Source of the DNA: Chloroflexota bacterium | GTDB taxonomy: Bacteria > Chloroflexota > Chloroflexia > Thermomicrobiales > UBA6265 | Assembly: GCA_023424355.1 (NCBI GenBank) | Contig: JAFAEA010000094.1 | Location: 1-11,014 of the forward strand | Direction: 5' to 3' | DNA length: 11,014 nucleotides | Part shown: in pieces, positions 1-7,220 of the stretch | Position numbering within the stretch: position 1 is the stretch's first letter | Layout of the letters: each line of letters begins with the position of its first letter | The notes under the pieces: generated by a model | The model's database searches: none | What the model saw: the letters and a program-made list of their open reading frames with translations, nothing else | What the model was told of the DNA's origin: nothing | Program-made: the position numbers and the translations under genes

Positions 1-12
1 ACATGAGTGCCA

Positions 13-29
13 ATCGTTCGATGAGCGAT
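13..29. promoter_or_regulatory. Imperfect palindrome upstream of the ROK gene (possible autoregulatory site)
   Basis: The 17-bp element reads ATCGTTC-GAT-GAGCGAT. The arms pair except at one position. It lies 16 bp before the ROK start codon, just ahead of the ribosome-binding site GGAAG at 36-40. Many ROK repressors regulate their own gene, so an operator is plausible. The words TCGTT and ATCAAAC (28-34) also occur in the dyads in front of the two binding-protein genes, but their spacing here is different. The upstream promoter lies outside the window. Confidence 0.3.
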
Positions 30-45
30 CAAACTGGAAGTAGCT

Positions 46-1215
46 ATGCAAGTCAATCGAATTCAGAGCTTTCAGCAGATATGGAACCTTCTGCGTAGGA
101 GTCCTATCACAACGCGTACAGAGTTGGTGCGCGATTCCGGACTCAGCAAAGCGACCGTCTCCGAAGCCGTGAGCCTGATGATTCAGCACGGAGTTGTTGC
201 CGAAGTCGGCAAGCGCAACCCCGGCAGAGGTCGACGCCAGGTGGTTCTGGAGCTGCAGGCCGGCACTCGGATGGTGATTGGTGCGCAGTTCACAGAAACT
301 GGCTGCCACGCCGTTCTCGCCGATCTCACCGCTTCACCAGTTGCATTTGCAGATCGCACGGTAACGAACAACGATCCCGCCAGCCTGATTCAGGCACTTG
401 GCGAATGTATCAGTGAGCTTCGCGGCAAAACGGAGTCGCCGATTCTTGGCCTCGGCCTCGGTGTTCCCGGGCTCGTCTCGGCCAATGGTCGCAAGGTCGT
501 GCTCTCTGTTCCTTTCGGATGGGAAGATGTGCCGATCTGCGACATGATCGAGCGCGAGCTTGATATCTCTGTAGTCACCATCAACCGTGCCAAATCCGCC
601 GCTCTCGGTGAGTATTGGCAGGGTTCCACTGAGAAACCATCTGGCCGCGAGCATCTTGCGCATGTCCATGTTGGTGCCGGTATCGTGGCCGGATTCGTCT
701 ATGGCGGTCAACTGTTGATGGGTCACGGTGGTGCTGCGGGTGAACTCGGCCATGTCACCATGGTTCCGGATGGTCCAACCTGCGCCTGTGGAAACCAGGG
801 ATGCCTGCATATGTTTGCCTCCGAATCTGCCATTCTTCGGGATGTGCAGATTCGCAGACAGCGACAGCCGGGAGGCACGGTCGAGATCGAACGCTTCGAG
901 GACATTCAGGCATCGCTTGAACGCGGTGATGCAATCACAACAGAGGTCGTGCAGGATGCAGGCAAGTGGGTGGGCATCGCCATCGCGAACGTCATCAATG
1001 TGATGAATCCATCGACTGTGACGATCGCCGGATCAGTTGCCGATCTTGGTGATGTTTTCATGGATCGCGTTCGCCAGGAAGTGGGTCGCAGAGCCATGTG
1101 GGAAGTGATGCAGGGCGTGACCATTGCCAAATCGGTGCTAGGCGATAATGGCGGCACCATTGGTGGCGCCGCCTTGTTTATCGATAGCCTGGGTATCGAG
1201 CGCGTGCTGGCTTAA
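46..1215 (+). CDS. ROK-family transcriptional repressor (NagC/XylR/Mlc type)
   Basis: This is a 389-aa sugar-responsive repressor. An N-terminal winged helix-turn-helix covers about residues 10-65 (recognition-helix region near SKATVSEAV) and is followed by a ROK sugar-kinase-like domain. The family zinc site is visible: ExGH at 233-236, then CACGNQGC with C246, C248 and C253. The last position of the usual CxCGxxGCxE motif is His255 instead of Glu. The kinase phosphate loop (DxGGT) is absent: the equivalent stretch reads GAQFTETG. Where kinases have the catalytic Asp in an N-D-A-N-like motif, this protein has N180-R181-A182-K183. It is therefore a regulator and not a kinase. Full family length is about 380-400 aa. 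The ATG follows GGAAG by 5 nt. Its stop codon directly abuts that of the convergent transporter operon. It is the likely regulator of the adjacent transporter genes; the effector is probably a sugar or amino sugar. Confidence 0.9.
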   Translation: MQVNRIQSFQQIWNLLRRSPITTRTELVRDSGLSKATVSEAVSLMIQHGVVAEVGKRNPGRGRRQVVLELQAGTRMVIGAQFTETGCHAVLADLTASPVAFADRTVTNNDPASLIQALGECISELRGKTESPILGLGLGVPGLVSANGRKVVLSVPFGWEDVPICDMIERELDISVVTINRAKSAALGEYWQGSTEKPSGREHLAHVHVGAGIVAGFVYGGQLLMGHGGAAGELGHVTMVPDGPTCACGNQGCLHMFASESAILRDVQIRRQRQPGGTVEIERFEDIQASLERGDAITTEVVQDAGKWVGIAIANVINVMNPSTVTIAGSVADLGDVFMDRVRQEVGRRAMWEVMQGVTIAKSVLGDNGGTIGGAALFIDSLGIERVLA

Positions 1216-2136
1216 TCAGGCGGTTTCGAACGTCTGGTTGCTGGTGCCTTCCAGCATCGCTACGAAATGACGCGGTCCAACCTCAACCAATTGCTCAATG
1301 GAATCACCGTTGGCATCGATATCTGCCGGGGGCTGATCGATGTGTTCCTCAGCTCGCGGTACAGCATCGCGGGTTGCGGGCAACACAGCGCTCAGTAAGC
1401 GACGCGTGTAGTTGTGACGGGCATCACTGAACAGCGTATCCGCGTTGGCGTACTCCAAAACCTGGCCCTGATACATCACCGCAACATCGGTGGCGAGGTG
1501 CTTAACAACGGCAAGGTTGTGGGAAATGAAGAGCATGCTCAGCCCCAGATCGGACTGTAACTCTGCCAACAGGTTGATAATCTGCGCCTGAATGGAAACA
1601 TCCAGCGAGGATGTGGGTTCATCGCACACCAGCAGTTCCGGCTCGAGTGCTAACGCACGCGCAATCGCAATGCGCTGCTGCTGGCCGCCACTGAACTCAC
1701 CTGGAAGCCGATTCATGGTGTGAGCGCTAATGCCCACTTTATCCAGCAACTCGCGAGCACGCTCCGTACGCTGCTTCTTGTTCCCCTTGTTGTGCAATCT
1801 CAATGGCTCGGAGACGTTATCGATTGCGGTGTAATGGGGGAGCAACGAACTGTAGGGATCCTGAAAGATCACCTGCATGCGAGAACGCAGTGCCTGGAGT
1901 TGCTTGCCCCTGGCGCGACGGACATCGATCGAATCGTCGAAGACGATTTCGCCACTGTCAGCTTCGTGCAATCTCAAAACTAGCCGGGCCAATGTACTCT
2001 TGCCACTACCGCTTTCGCCCACGATTCCGAGCGTCTGCCCCTTATCCAGCGTGAAAGAGACGCCCTTCACCGCCCTGAGTACTTCGCCACCGGGCAGATT
2101 GAAGGTCTTGGATACGTTCTTGACATCCAACAACAT
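1216..2136 (-). CDS. Opp/Dpp-family ABC transporter ATPase, OppF/DppF-like
   Basis: This 306-aa protein is the second ATPase of the importer. It should sit on the cytoplasmic face of the membrane and form a heterodimer with the OppD-like subunit. Motifs visible: Walker A GESGSGKST (40-48), Q-loop FQDP (91-94), signature SGGQQQR (149-155), Walker B LLVCDEP (168-174), D-loop SSLD and switch His206. All residues needed for ATP hydrolysis are present. After about residue 240 the usual C-terminal extension with the cysteine motif (GCPFxxRC), found in many OppF/DppF proteins, is missing; an acidic linker and a tail around VEVGPRHFV replace it. The start overlaps the OppD-like stop by one base (TGATG), which suggests translational coupling, and GAGGG lies 7 nt before the ATG. 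It is the last gene of the operon; no terminator is visible before the convergent ROK gene. Confidence 0.93.
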   Translation of the reverse strand: MLLDVKNVSKTFNLPGGEVLRAVKGVSFTLDKGQTLGIVGESGSGKSTLARLVLRLHEADSGEIVFDDSIDVRRARGKQLQALRSRMQVIFQDPYSSLLPHYTAIDNVSEPLRLHNKGNKKQRTERARELLDKVGISAHTMNRLPGEFSGGQQQRIAIARALALEPELLVCDEPTSSLDVSIQAQIINLLAELQSDLGLSMLFISHNLAVVKHLATDVAVMYQGQVLEYANADTLFSDARHNYTRRLLSAVLPATRDAVPRAEEHIDQPPADIDANGDSIEQLVEVGPRHFVAMLEGTSNQTFETA

Positions 2137-3143
2137 CAGTTCGCCCTCACTATTGCTTCATCGGTAGCACCAATCGTTTGCTCGGGAGCTTTCCAGCAGG
2201 CAACATCCCGACCTTCGGCCCAGCGTCGAAGCTCTTGCGGCTCGTTGACGCATCGCTCTTCCGCCAGCACACAGCGTGGTGCGAACGGGCATCCCTGCGG
2301 AAGTTTTGTGAGGTTCGGCGGGTTTCCCGGAATTGATTCCAGCCTGCCTTTGCCTTTGTCGATCTCGAGCGTGGAGTTGAGCAACCCGGCAGCATAGGGA
2401 TGGGCTGGATTCTGGAGCACTTCTTTCATTGGGCCGCGTTCCACCGCAGCGCCGGCATACATCACCACCACGTTATCGCAGAAGTAGCGGGCTACACCGA
2501 GATCATGCGTAATAAGGATGATGGACATACCTTCGGCAGTCTTGCGCTTGAGGATATCGAGAATTTGTCGCTGAATCGTCACGTCCAGCGCGGTTGTCGG
2601 TTCATCGGCGATGAGCAAACGTGGATTACTGGCCATAGCCATCGCGATCATGGTGCGTTGACGTTGGCCACCGCTGAGCTGAAACGGGTACTGCTTCATG
2701 CGGGTATCCGGACGATCCAGTCCCACATCTTTCATCGCTTCAATCGCGATTCGCTCTGCCTCGTGTCGCCTGGCAATGCCGTGCCAAACCAGGTGCTCGG
2801 TCAATTGCTTGCTCAACTGCATCGTTGGGTTAAGCGATTTCATCGCGTCCTGGAAAATGAAGCTGATGTCCTTACCGCGAATCTTCCGGAGATCCTCCGG
2901 TTTCATCCCAATGAGGTCAACTCCGTCGAACTCGGCTGTGCCGCTGGTGATCTCGGCAGAAGGAGGCAGCAGGTTCAGCAATGATCTCACGCTGACACTT
3001 TTGCCGGATCCGCTCTCCCCAACAATCGCCATGGATTCGCCGCGCTTCAGTTCATACGACAGTCCATTCACTGCATGCACTACGGTGTCATGCTGTTTGA
3101 ACCGGGTATGAAGGTTTTCTACTTTCAACAAGATGTCGGACAT
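2136..3143 (-). CDS. Opp/Dpp-family ABC transporter ATPase, OppD/DppD-like
   Basis: This is a 335-aa ATPase. The start chosen is the ATG at 3143 (protein begins MSDILLKVENL). An ATG at 3203 in the same frame would add 20 unconserved residues and overlap the upstream permease. Motifs: Walker A GESGSGKS (42-49), Q-loop FQD (97-99), signature LSGGQRQR (156-163), Walker B LLIADEP (176-182) and switch His213. The C-terminal oligopeptide/dipeptide extension is complete: HPYAAGLL (248-255) and then the cysteines C285, C291, C298 and C316 in the GCPFAPRC...C...C pattern. In characterised OppD/DppD proteins these residues hold an iron-sulfur cluster. The start lies 4 bp after the stop of the OppC-like permease and the stop overlaps the next gene by one base, so it lies within one operon. 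Confidence 0.94.
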   Translation of the reverse strand: MSDILLKVENLHTRFKQHDTVVHAVNGLSYELKRGESMAIVGESGSGKSVSVRSLLNLLPPSAEITSGTAEFDGVDLIGMKPEDLRKIRGKDISFIFQDAMKSLNPTMQLSKQLTEHLVWHGIARRHEAERIAIEAMKDVGLDRPDTRMKQYPFQLSGGQRQRTMIAMAMASNPRLLIADEPTTALDVTIQRQILDILKRKTAEGMSIILITHDLGVARYFCDNVVVMYAGAAVERGPMKEVLQNPAHPYAAGLLNSTLEIDKGKGRLESIPGNPPNLTKLPQGCPFAPRCVLAEERCVNEPQELRRWAEGRDVACWKAPEQTIGATDEAIVRAN

Positions 3144-3147
3144 AGTT

Positions 3148-4038
3148 CTACTCTTGTGCGTCGAATGCATCACGCAGGCCGTCGCCGATCCACGTAAACG
3201 CAAGCATGGTGAAGGTAAACAGGAGCACCGGGCTCAGAATGAGGTGAGGGGAGACGAGCACCCACTGCAGGCCATCCTGAATCATGGTTCCCCATGAAGG
3301 GGTTGGCGGCTGAACACCGAGGCCAAGTAATGCGAGGCCAGATTCCGCCATGATGGCCGCCGGAATTCCGAAGCTGAGGGATACCAGCAACGGTCCCCAG
3401 GCATTCGGCATGATGTAGCGCCACGCGATAGTGAATCCACCAGCACCCATGGCGCGACCCGCTTCCACAAATTCCTGATTCTTGAGTCGTAGCACTTCGG
3501 CGCGAACCAATCGAGCGACACCTACCCACGAGCTAATACCGATGGCCACGAAGATGACCAAGGGACTTCGTCCGAAAGAGGTCACCAGAATGATCATGAG
3601 CAGGTAGCTGGGGAACACATAGAGAATGTCCGTAGCGGCCATCAACAGGTCATCGACCTTGCCTTCCATGTATCCCGCGATGAGCCCAACCACAATGGCC
3701 AGCGCCAGAGCGACGAACTCGGCACCGATGGCGATGATGAGCGCGGTGCGCACACTGAACACCATGCGGCTGAACACATCGCGGCCGAGCTGGTCCGTGC
3801 CCAGAATGTGCCCTTCGGTGAACAGACCCGCCCGCTTCAGCGCGTAGTCTGTTTCGTCCACCGCATACGGAGCGATGAGCGGCGCGAAGACGGCGACGAT
3901 CACCAGCAGAATCGCAAACCCGAGACTGAATACTGCTAGTTTGTTGCGTTTGTAGCGTTTCCAGGCGGCTTTCCACCGCCCGCCGGAGGCATCGAAAACA
4001 TCCTCTTCAACGATAAGTGCCGAGGCATTTGCAGCCAT
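3148..4038 (-). CDS. Opp/Dpp-family ABC transporter permease, OppC/DppC-like
   Basis: This is a 296-aa inner-membrane permease subunit. The N-terminal cytoplasmic tail (about 1-34, including KRYKRNKLAVFSL) and the first membrane helix (about 35-57) are followed by the extracytoplasmic stretch with HILGTDQLGRDVFSR (77-91), a hallmark of OppC/DppC. The BPD_transp_1 core follows. The EAA loop that contacts the ATPases is at about 189-212 (EFVEAGRAMGAG...MPN), and the conserved LLGLGVQPPTPSWG lies at 237-250. The start is very well supported: a near-perfect Shine-Dalgarno AAGGAGGT overlaps the stop codon of the OppB-like gene, and the ATG lies 2 nt past that stop. It pairs with the OppB-like protein to form the translocation pore. 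Confidence 0.95.
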   Translation of the reverse strand: MAANASALIVEEDVFDASGGRWKAAWKRYKRNKLAVFSLGFAILLVIVAVFAPLIAPYAVDETDYALKRAGLFTEGHILGTDQLGRDVFSRMVFSVRTALIIAIGAEFVALALAIVVGLIAGYMEGKVDDLLMAATDILYVFPSYLLMIILVTSFGRSPLVIFVAIGISSWVGVARLVRAEVLRLKNQEFVEAGRAMGAGGFTIAWRYIMPNAWGPLLVSLSFGIPAAIMAESGLALLGLGVQPPTPSWGTMIQDGLQWVLVSPHLILSPVLLFTFTMLAFTWIGDGLRDAFDAQE

Positions 4039-4040
4039 TG

Positions 4041-5000
4041 TTACCTCCTTATCGTCTGGAAACCGATCCGGGGATCAAGAATCCGATAGAGGATATCCAC
4101 AACGAGGTTTGTGCCCATGAGAATGAGCGCAAAGAAAATCGTGGATCCCATCAGCAAAGGCATATCGCGGGTTCGGGCGGCATCGGCAAAATACATACCC
4201 AATCCCGGAATACCAAAGATGCTTTCAATGAATACGGTGCCGGTGAGAAGACTCGCGAGATACGGGCCAACCACGGTCACAAACGGAATCAGTGAGTTAC
4301 GAAGCGCATGCTTCACCACCACTGCCTGCGTGTTTCCGCCTTTGGCACGAACGGTGGTGATGTAGTCCTGCCGGAGAGTCTCGATCATGCTGGTGCGCAC
4401 ATAGCGTGCAAGCATGGCGATCGAGCCAACGGTAAGTGCAGCGATCGGCATGATCGCTTCTTGCACAGATCCCCAGCCGCGAGTTGGTAGCCATTGCAGC
4501 TCACGCGCAAGAAGCAGGATGAGGAACAATGCCACCAGATAATTCGGCAGCGCTCGACCGACCGTGAGCAAGAACATCGACAGGTAATCGACCCACGTGT
4601 TGTGTTTCACAGCCGTGAGCACACCAATGGGTACAGAAATCACCACTGCAATCAGCACGGAAATGATGGCCAACGAAAGCGTAATAGGGAACGCTCTGGC
4701 GATGATTTCCTGTACCGTCTGGTTTGGATAGCCCTGTGATGGTCCAAAATCCCAGAAGATCGCGTGCTTCATGTAGTTGATGTACTGCTGCCAAACGGGC
4801 AATTCGGAATCGTATCGACCACGAATTTCGCCGATAACTTCGGTTGTCTGGGCGGGGCTCATACCGGTGGCACCACTACTGACTCGTGCGATATCAGCGA
4901 AGTTACCCGGAGCCGCTTGCAGCAAGCCGAATGTGATCATTGAAACGATGATCACGGAGATGAGGATTCTCACCACCCGGCGCATTACAAACGAGAACAT
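4041..5000 (-). CDS. Opp/Dpp-family ABC transporter permease, OppB/DppB-like
   Basis: This is a 319-aa permease subunit with about six membrane helices. The protein starts MFSFVMRRVVRILISV, typical of OppB/DppB, with the first helix at about 9-28. The EAA loop is at about 212-235 (DYITTVRAKGGN...LRN), FGIPGLG is at 262-268, and the family C-terminus VDILYRILDPRI is at 301-312. The ATG at 5000 is preferred to the in-frame ATG at 5066. The longer form adds 22 residues unlike the family, it would be read from within a stem-loop, and AAAGGG lies just upstream of the ATG at 5000. The gene lies 75 nt downstream of the binding-protein gene and 2 nt before the OppC-like gene. Confidence 0.94.
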   Translation of the reverse strand: MFSFVMRRVVRILISVIIVSMITFGLLQAAPGNFADIARVSSGATGMSPAQTTEVIGEIRGRYDSELPVWQQYINYMKHAIFWDFGPSQGYPNQTVQEIIARAFPITLSLAIISVLIAVVISVPIGVLTAVKHNTWVDYLSMFLLTVGRALPNYLVALFLILLLARELQWLPTRGWGSVQEAIMPIAALTVGSIAMLARYVRTSMIETLRQDYITTVRAKGGNTQAVVVKHALRNSLIPFVTVVGPYLASLLTGTVFIESIFGIPGLGMYFADAARTRDMPLLMGSTIFFALILMGTNLVVDILYRILDPRIGFQTIRR

Positions 5001-5039
5001 AGATTGCCCTTTCTGCGGGCGACATTTACGAACGAAGAG

Positions 5040-5067
5040 GGTGGAGGGGTACTTCGACTCCTCCACC
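5040..5067 (-). other. Intercistronic stem-loop between binding protein and permease genes
   Basis: On the minus strand GGTGGAGG (5060-5067) pairs perfectly with CCTCCACC (5040-5047) around a 12-nt loop. The stem begins 8 nt after the stop codon of the binding-protein gene. No T-run follows it, so it is not a canonical intrinsic terminator. In other ABC importer operons (for example malE-malF) a structure at this place stabilises the binding-protein mRNA, or partly limits readthrough, so that the binding protein outnumbers the permease. That role is inferred here. Confidence 0.6.
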
Positions 5068-5075
5068 AGAATGTT

Positions 5076-6821
5076 TTATCCCTTGGTCAACGGACCGTAG
5101 TAAAAGTGCAGTCCGCCCTGGATGTAGTCGATCTCGCCGACTTCCGCAGTTTGAGCCCAGTAAGCATCACTCTCGAATACCGGAATGATAAGGAACGTTT
5201 CCATTCGAATCCGCGCCGCTTCCCGGAGCAACTCGGCCTGGGCTTCGGCATCCGGTTCGGCGAAGGCGGCATCAACCGCTTCCTGGAATGCAGTAGCACC
5301 CTCGGAACGATTGGCGGTGCGCATCTCTTCCAACTGCGTATTTCGCTCGCCAGGAGTGAGATCGATGTTGGTTTGAACGGCCTGATATTCCGCCCAGACT
5401 TCTGCCGGCAGGCTGAACTCAGCGATGAACTGTGGACTCCACAGGCTGGCAACCCACGTGCTCCATGTGGGTGTGGAGCCAAAGGTACCGGTGTAGAAGC
5501 CGACATAGTCCTCTTCCTGCACAGCCCAGCGGCGCTCCACATACACACCGGGTTCAACCGTATCCAGTTTGACCTCGATACCAAGATTCTTGTTCCAGGT
5601 ATCGGCCAGAGCCTCCATGGCGATATTTTCACCACTGTAGAGAAGGGTGATCGTGGGGAAGCCTTCGCCATCTGGATATCCGGCATCGGCCAGAAGCTGC
5701 TTGGCCTGCTCGATATCGGTGACAGTGTTCTGATCATCGCTGTAACCAGCCAGGGTGTTCGGAACCAGTTGGGAGGCTGGTCGCGTGTTCGGGACCACCT
5801 GGCCCACGATTTCGCGATCGATACCCATCGAAAGGGCCCGGCGAATATTCACATCCTCCAAAATCGGATTCTTGCTGCGCAGTACTGCGAGGTAGCCGAT
5901 GTTACCGGCAGGTGCGGACTTCACCATCTCCGAAAGATTCGGATCCGCCTGGAAGCGCTCGATATCGGCAACCTGTAGCGTCACGCGGTCGAGTTCGCCA
6001 GCCTCGAAGGAAACAACGCCTTCGCCCGCCAGGTTCACAGCAACACCCGGAATCGAGACATTGGCGCGATCCCAGTAGTTTTCGTTCGGCACCAGATGAA
6101 TGTATGTATTGATCTCCCATTCATCAGGCACGAACGCACCGTTGGTAACGATGTTGCCCGGCATGACCCAATCGTCGCCGGATTCCACATTACCCTGATG
6201 GAGCGGAAGCATGGATGGGTGGGTGAGCAGGTGCGGGAACTCGGCGTTGGCATAGATGAGGCTGAATTCCAGCGTCATGTCATCCACGGCCTTGATGCCG
6301 ACGGATTCCCAGTCCTCGCTGGCGCCTGAGAAGAACTCGGTAGCTCCCACGATTCCGAGCGCCGGCTGGAATGAGTTTGCACCGAGGGTGACACCGGCAG
6401 CCGCACCGGATGGTGTCAGCAAGCGCTGATAGGTCCAAATGAAATCGTTGGCCGTTACAGGATCTCCATTGCTCCAGAGAGCTTCGCGGAGGTGGAAGGT
6501 GTAGGTCTTTCCATCTTCGGAAACATCCCAGGATTCAGCAGCAGCGCCGACTGCGTCCACGCCGCCATTGGCCAGGCGGGTAACACCCTCGAACAGACCT
6601 TCCGCAGCAAACCACATACCGTTGGTTACGAATTGTGGATCCAGTGTCGGGAAGTTCACATATTCCATGCGAAAGTCGGAGGCATCCTGCGCACTTGCAA
6701 ATCGGGCTGTGCTCAACACACCCGCACCAGCAAAGGCAGGAACCATCATTGATGCGGCCGAGCCCTTGAGTAGGGAACGTCGTGAAACCGAATGTCGATT
6801 GAAAGACCGGGATTGAACCAT
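5076..6821 (-). CDS. Tat-exported ABC solute-binding protein (SBP_bac_5 / OppA-DppA family), copy 1
   Basis: This 581-aa protein should capture the substrate outside the membrane and deliver it to the OppB/C-like pore. The N-terminus is a Tat signal: SRRSLLKG with R14-R15, a hydrophobic stretch at about 21-38, and an ASA-Q cleavage region near 42-45. No lipobox cysteine is present, so it is not an evident lipoprotein. The mature part has SBP_bac_5 landmarks: AAEGLFEGV (72-80), AESWDVSEDGKTYTFHLR (95-112), NGDPVTANDFIWTYQRLL (118-135), and the late IDYIQGGLHFY (564-574). The ATG is preceded by AGGAGG with a 5-nt spacer. It is the first gene of the transporter operon and has its own promoter. 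By eye it is about 75% identical to the second binding protein. Its ligand is unknown: the family binds peptides, oligosaccharides, nickel and others. Confidence 0.93.
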   Translation of the reverse strand: MVQSRSFNRHSVSRRSLLKGSAASMMVPAFAGAGVLSTARFASAQDASDFRMEYVNFPTLDPQFVTNGMWFAAEGLFEGVTRLANGGVDAVGAAAESWDVSEDGKTYTFHLREALWSNGDPVTANDFIWTYQRLLTPSGAAAGVTLGANSFQPALGIVGATEFFSGASEDWESVGIKAVDDMTLEFSLIYANAEFPHLLTHPSMLPLHQGNVESGDDWVMPGNIVTNGAFVPDEWEINTYIHLVPNENYWDRANVSIPGVAVNLAGEGVVSFEAGELDRVTLQVADIERFQADPNLSEMVKSAPAGNIGYLAVLRSKNPILEDVNIRRALSMGIDREIVGQVVPNTRPASQLVPNTLAGYSDDQNTVTDIEQAKQLLADAGYPDGEGFPTITLLYSGENIAMEALADTWNKNLGIEVKLDTVEPGVYVERRWAVQEEDYVGFYTGTFGSTPTWSTWVASLWSPQFIAEFSLPAEVWAEYQAVQTNIDLTPGERNTQLEEMRTANRSEGATAFQEAVDAAFAEPDAEAQAELLREAARIRMETFLIIPVFESDAYWAQTAEVGEIDYIQGGLHFYYGPLTKG

Positions 6822-6940
6822 CTGTTCCTCCTAAGGCACTGGAAAATAGAACGGCTTTCTCAGATGGGACGTACGCATCCTCACGGGCACACCACAAGAA
6901 AAGGGGGTGGCCGTTGTGCGCCGTTGCACGTGTCGTTTGC

Positions 6941-6972
6941 ATTCGTTTCATCATCAAACAAAGTGATTGTAT
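6941..6972 (-). repeat. Conserved promoter/operator block, copy 1 (upstream of the transporter operon)
   Basis: This 32-bp block matches the block at 9095-9126 at 28 of 32 positions, counted by hand. It contains the -10 box (6966-6971) and, at 6942-6962, the dyad TTCGTTT-CATCATC-AAACAAA, whose arms pair with one mismatch. Read on the minus strand, the dyad begins 3 nt after the -10 box and so covers the predicted start of transcription. That is the classic place for a repressor. The T-rich GTTT half-sites resemble operators of ROK repressors such as XylR, so the ROK gene at 46 is the natural candidate binder. That link is inferred. Confidence 0.72.
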
Positions 6973-6994
6973 TCTGTGGATTGTGGTGTGTCAA
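6966..6994 (-). promoter_or_regulatory. Sigma-70 type promoter of the transporter operon
   Basis: On the minus strand, TTGACA (6989-6994) is followed by exactly 17 nt and then TACAAT (6966-6971): a perfect -35 box and a 5/6 -10 box. Transcription should start near 6959, which gives a leader of about 138 nt before the binding-protein ATG at 6821. The promoter is close to consensus, so regulation is expected to be mainly negative, through the dyad over the start site. Confidence 0.82.
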
Positions 6995-7073
6995 TGCAGT
7001 TCTGTTTGGGACAAAATCGGCTTTGAAACATACTCTTGGCCAATTTTAGAGGCAACGAGCCTTGACACTCAAA

Positions 7074-7098
7074 ATGTTCGTTCAAGTTACGAACTAAT
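7074..7098. promoter_or_regulatory. Distal operator-like element upstream of the transporter operon
   Basis: The core is a perfect dyad GTTCGT-N7-ACGAAC (7076-7081 and 7089-7094). Read on the minus strand, the 25-bp element matches 9231-9255 (plus strand) at 19 of 25 positions, with the shared frame ATTAGTTC..AACT..AAC.AAC. Its outer TTAGTT/AAC words recall Gram-positive ROK (XylR) operators. It lies about 134 bp upstream of the centre of the promoter dyad. No promoter facing right with a good -10 was found here, although a TTGACA is present at 7062-7067. Confidence 0.55.
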
Positions 7099-7164
7099 GA
7101 AAATGAGTTTTGGTTCATCAGCATTCGTGACTGAGTTATTGTTTCTCTGCGGACATACGCTCAG

Positions 7165-7208
7165 GAGAAACAAAAACAGGTGAGGAAAGCACATGGCTTT
7201 CCTCACCT
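7165..7208 (-). terminator. Strong intrinsic terminator of the second binding-protein gene
   Basis: A perfect 13-bp stem is formed by AGGTGAGGAAAGC (7178-7190) and GCTTTCCTCACCT (7196-7208) with a 5-nt loop. On the minus strand it is followed directly by GTTTTTGTTTCTC. It starts 12 nt past the stop codon of the gene at 7221-8963. The opposite side has no T-run, so it works for leftward transcription only. It isolates the second binding protein from the transporter operon. Confidence 0.93.
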
Positions 7209-7220
7209 TGGAGAGCATGC

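Noticed and set aside
334..810. 158-aa minus-strand ORF inside the ROK gene
   Set aside because: It overlaps the ROK zinc and sugar domain on the opposite strand and shows no family features of its own.
2400..2984. 194-aa plus-strand ORF opposite the OppD-like ATPase
   Set aside because: The minus-strand frame carries all ABC ATPase motifs; this frame has low-complexity His/Arg-rich composition and no ribosome-binding site.
5004..5978. 324-aa plus-strand ORF opposite binding-protein copy 1
   Set aside because: It is a shadow in the antisense frame of a well-supported SBP_bac_5 gene. A similar open antisense frame (7251-7979) occurs opposite the paralogue, as expected from shared codon usage. 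It is Cys/His/Arg-rich with no recognisable domain.
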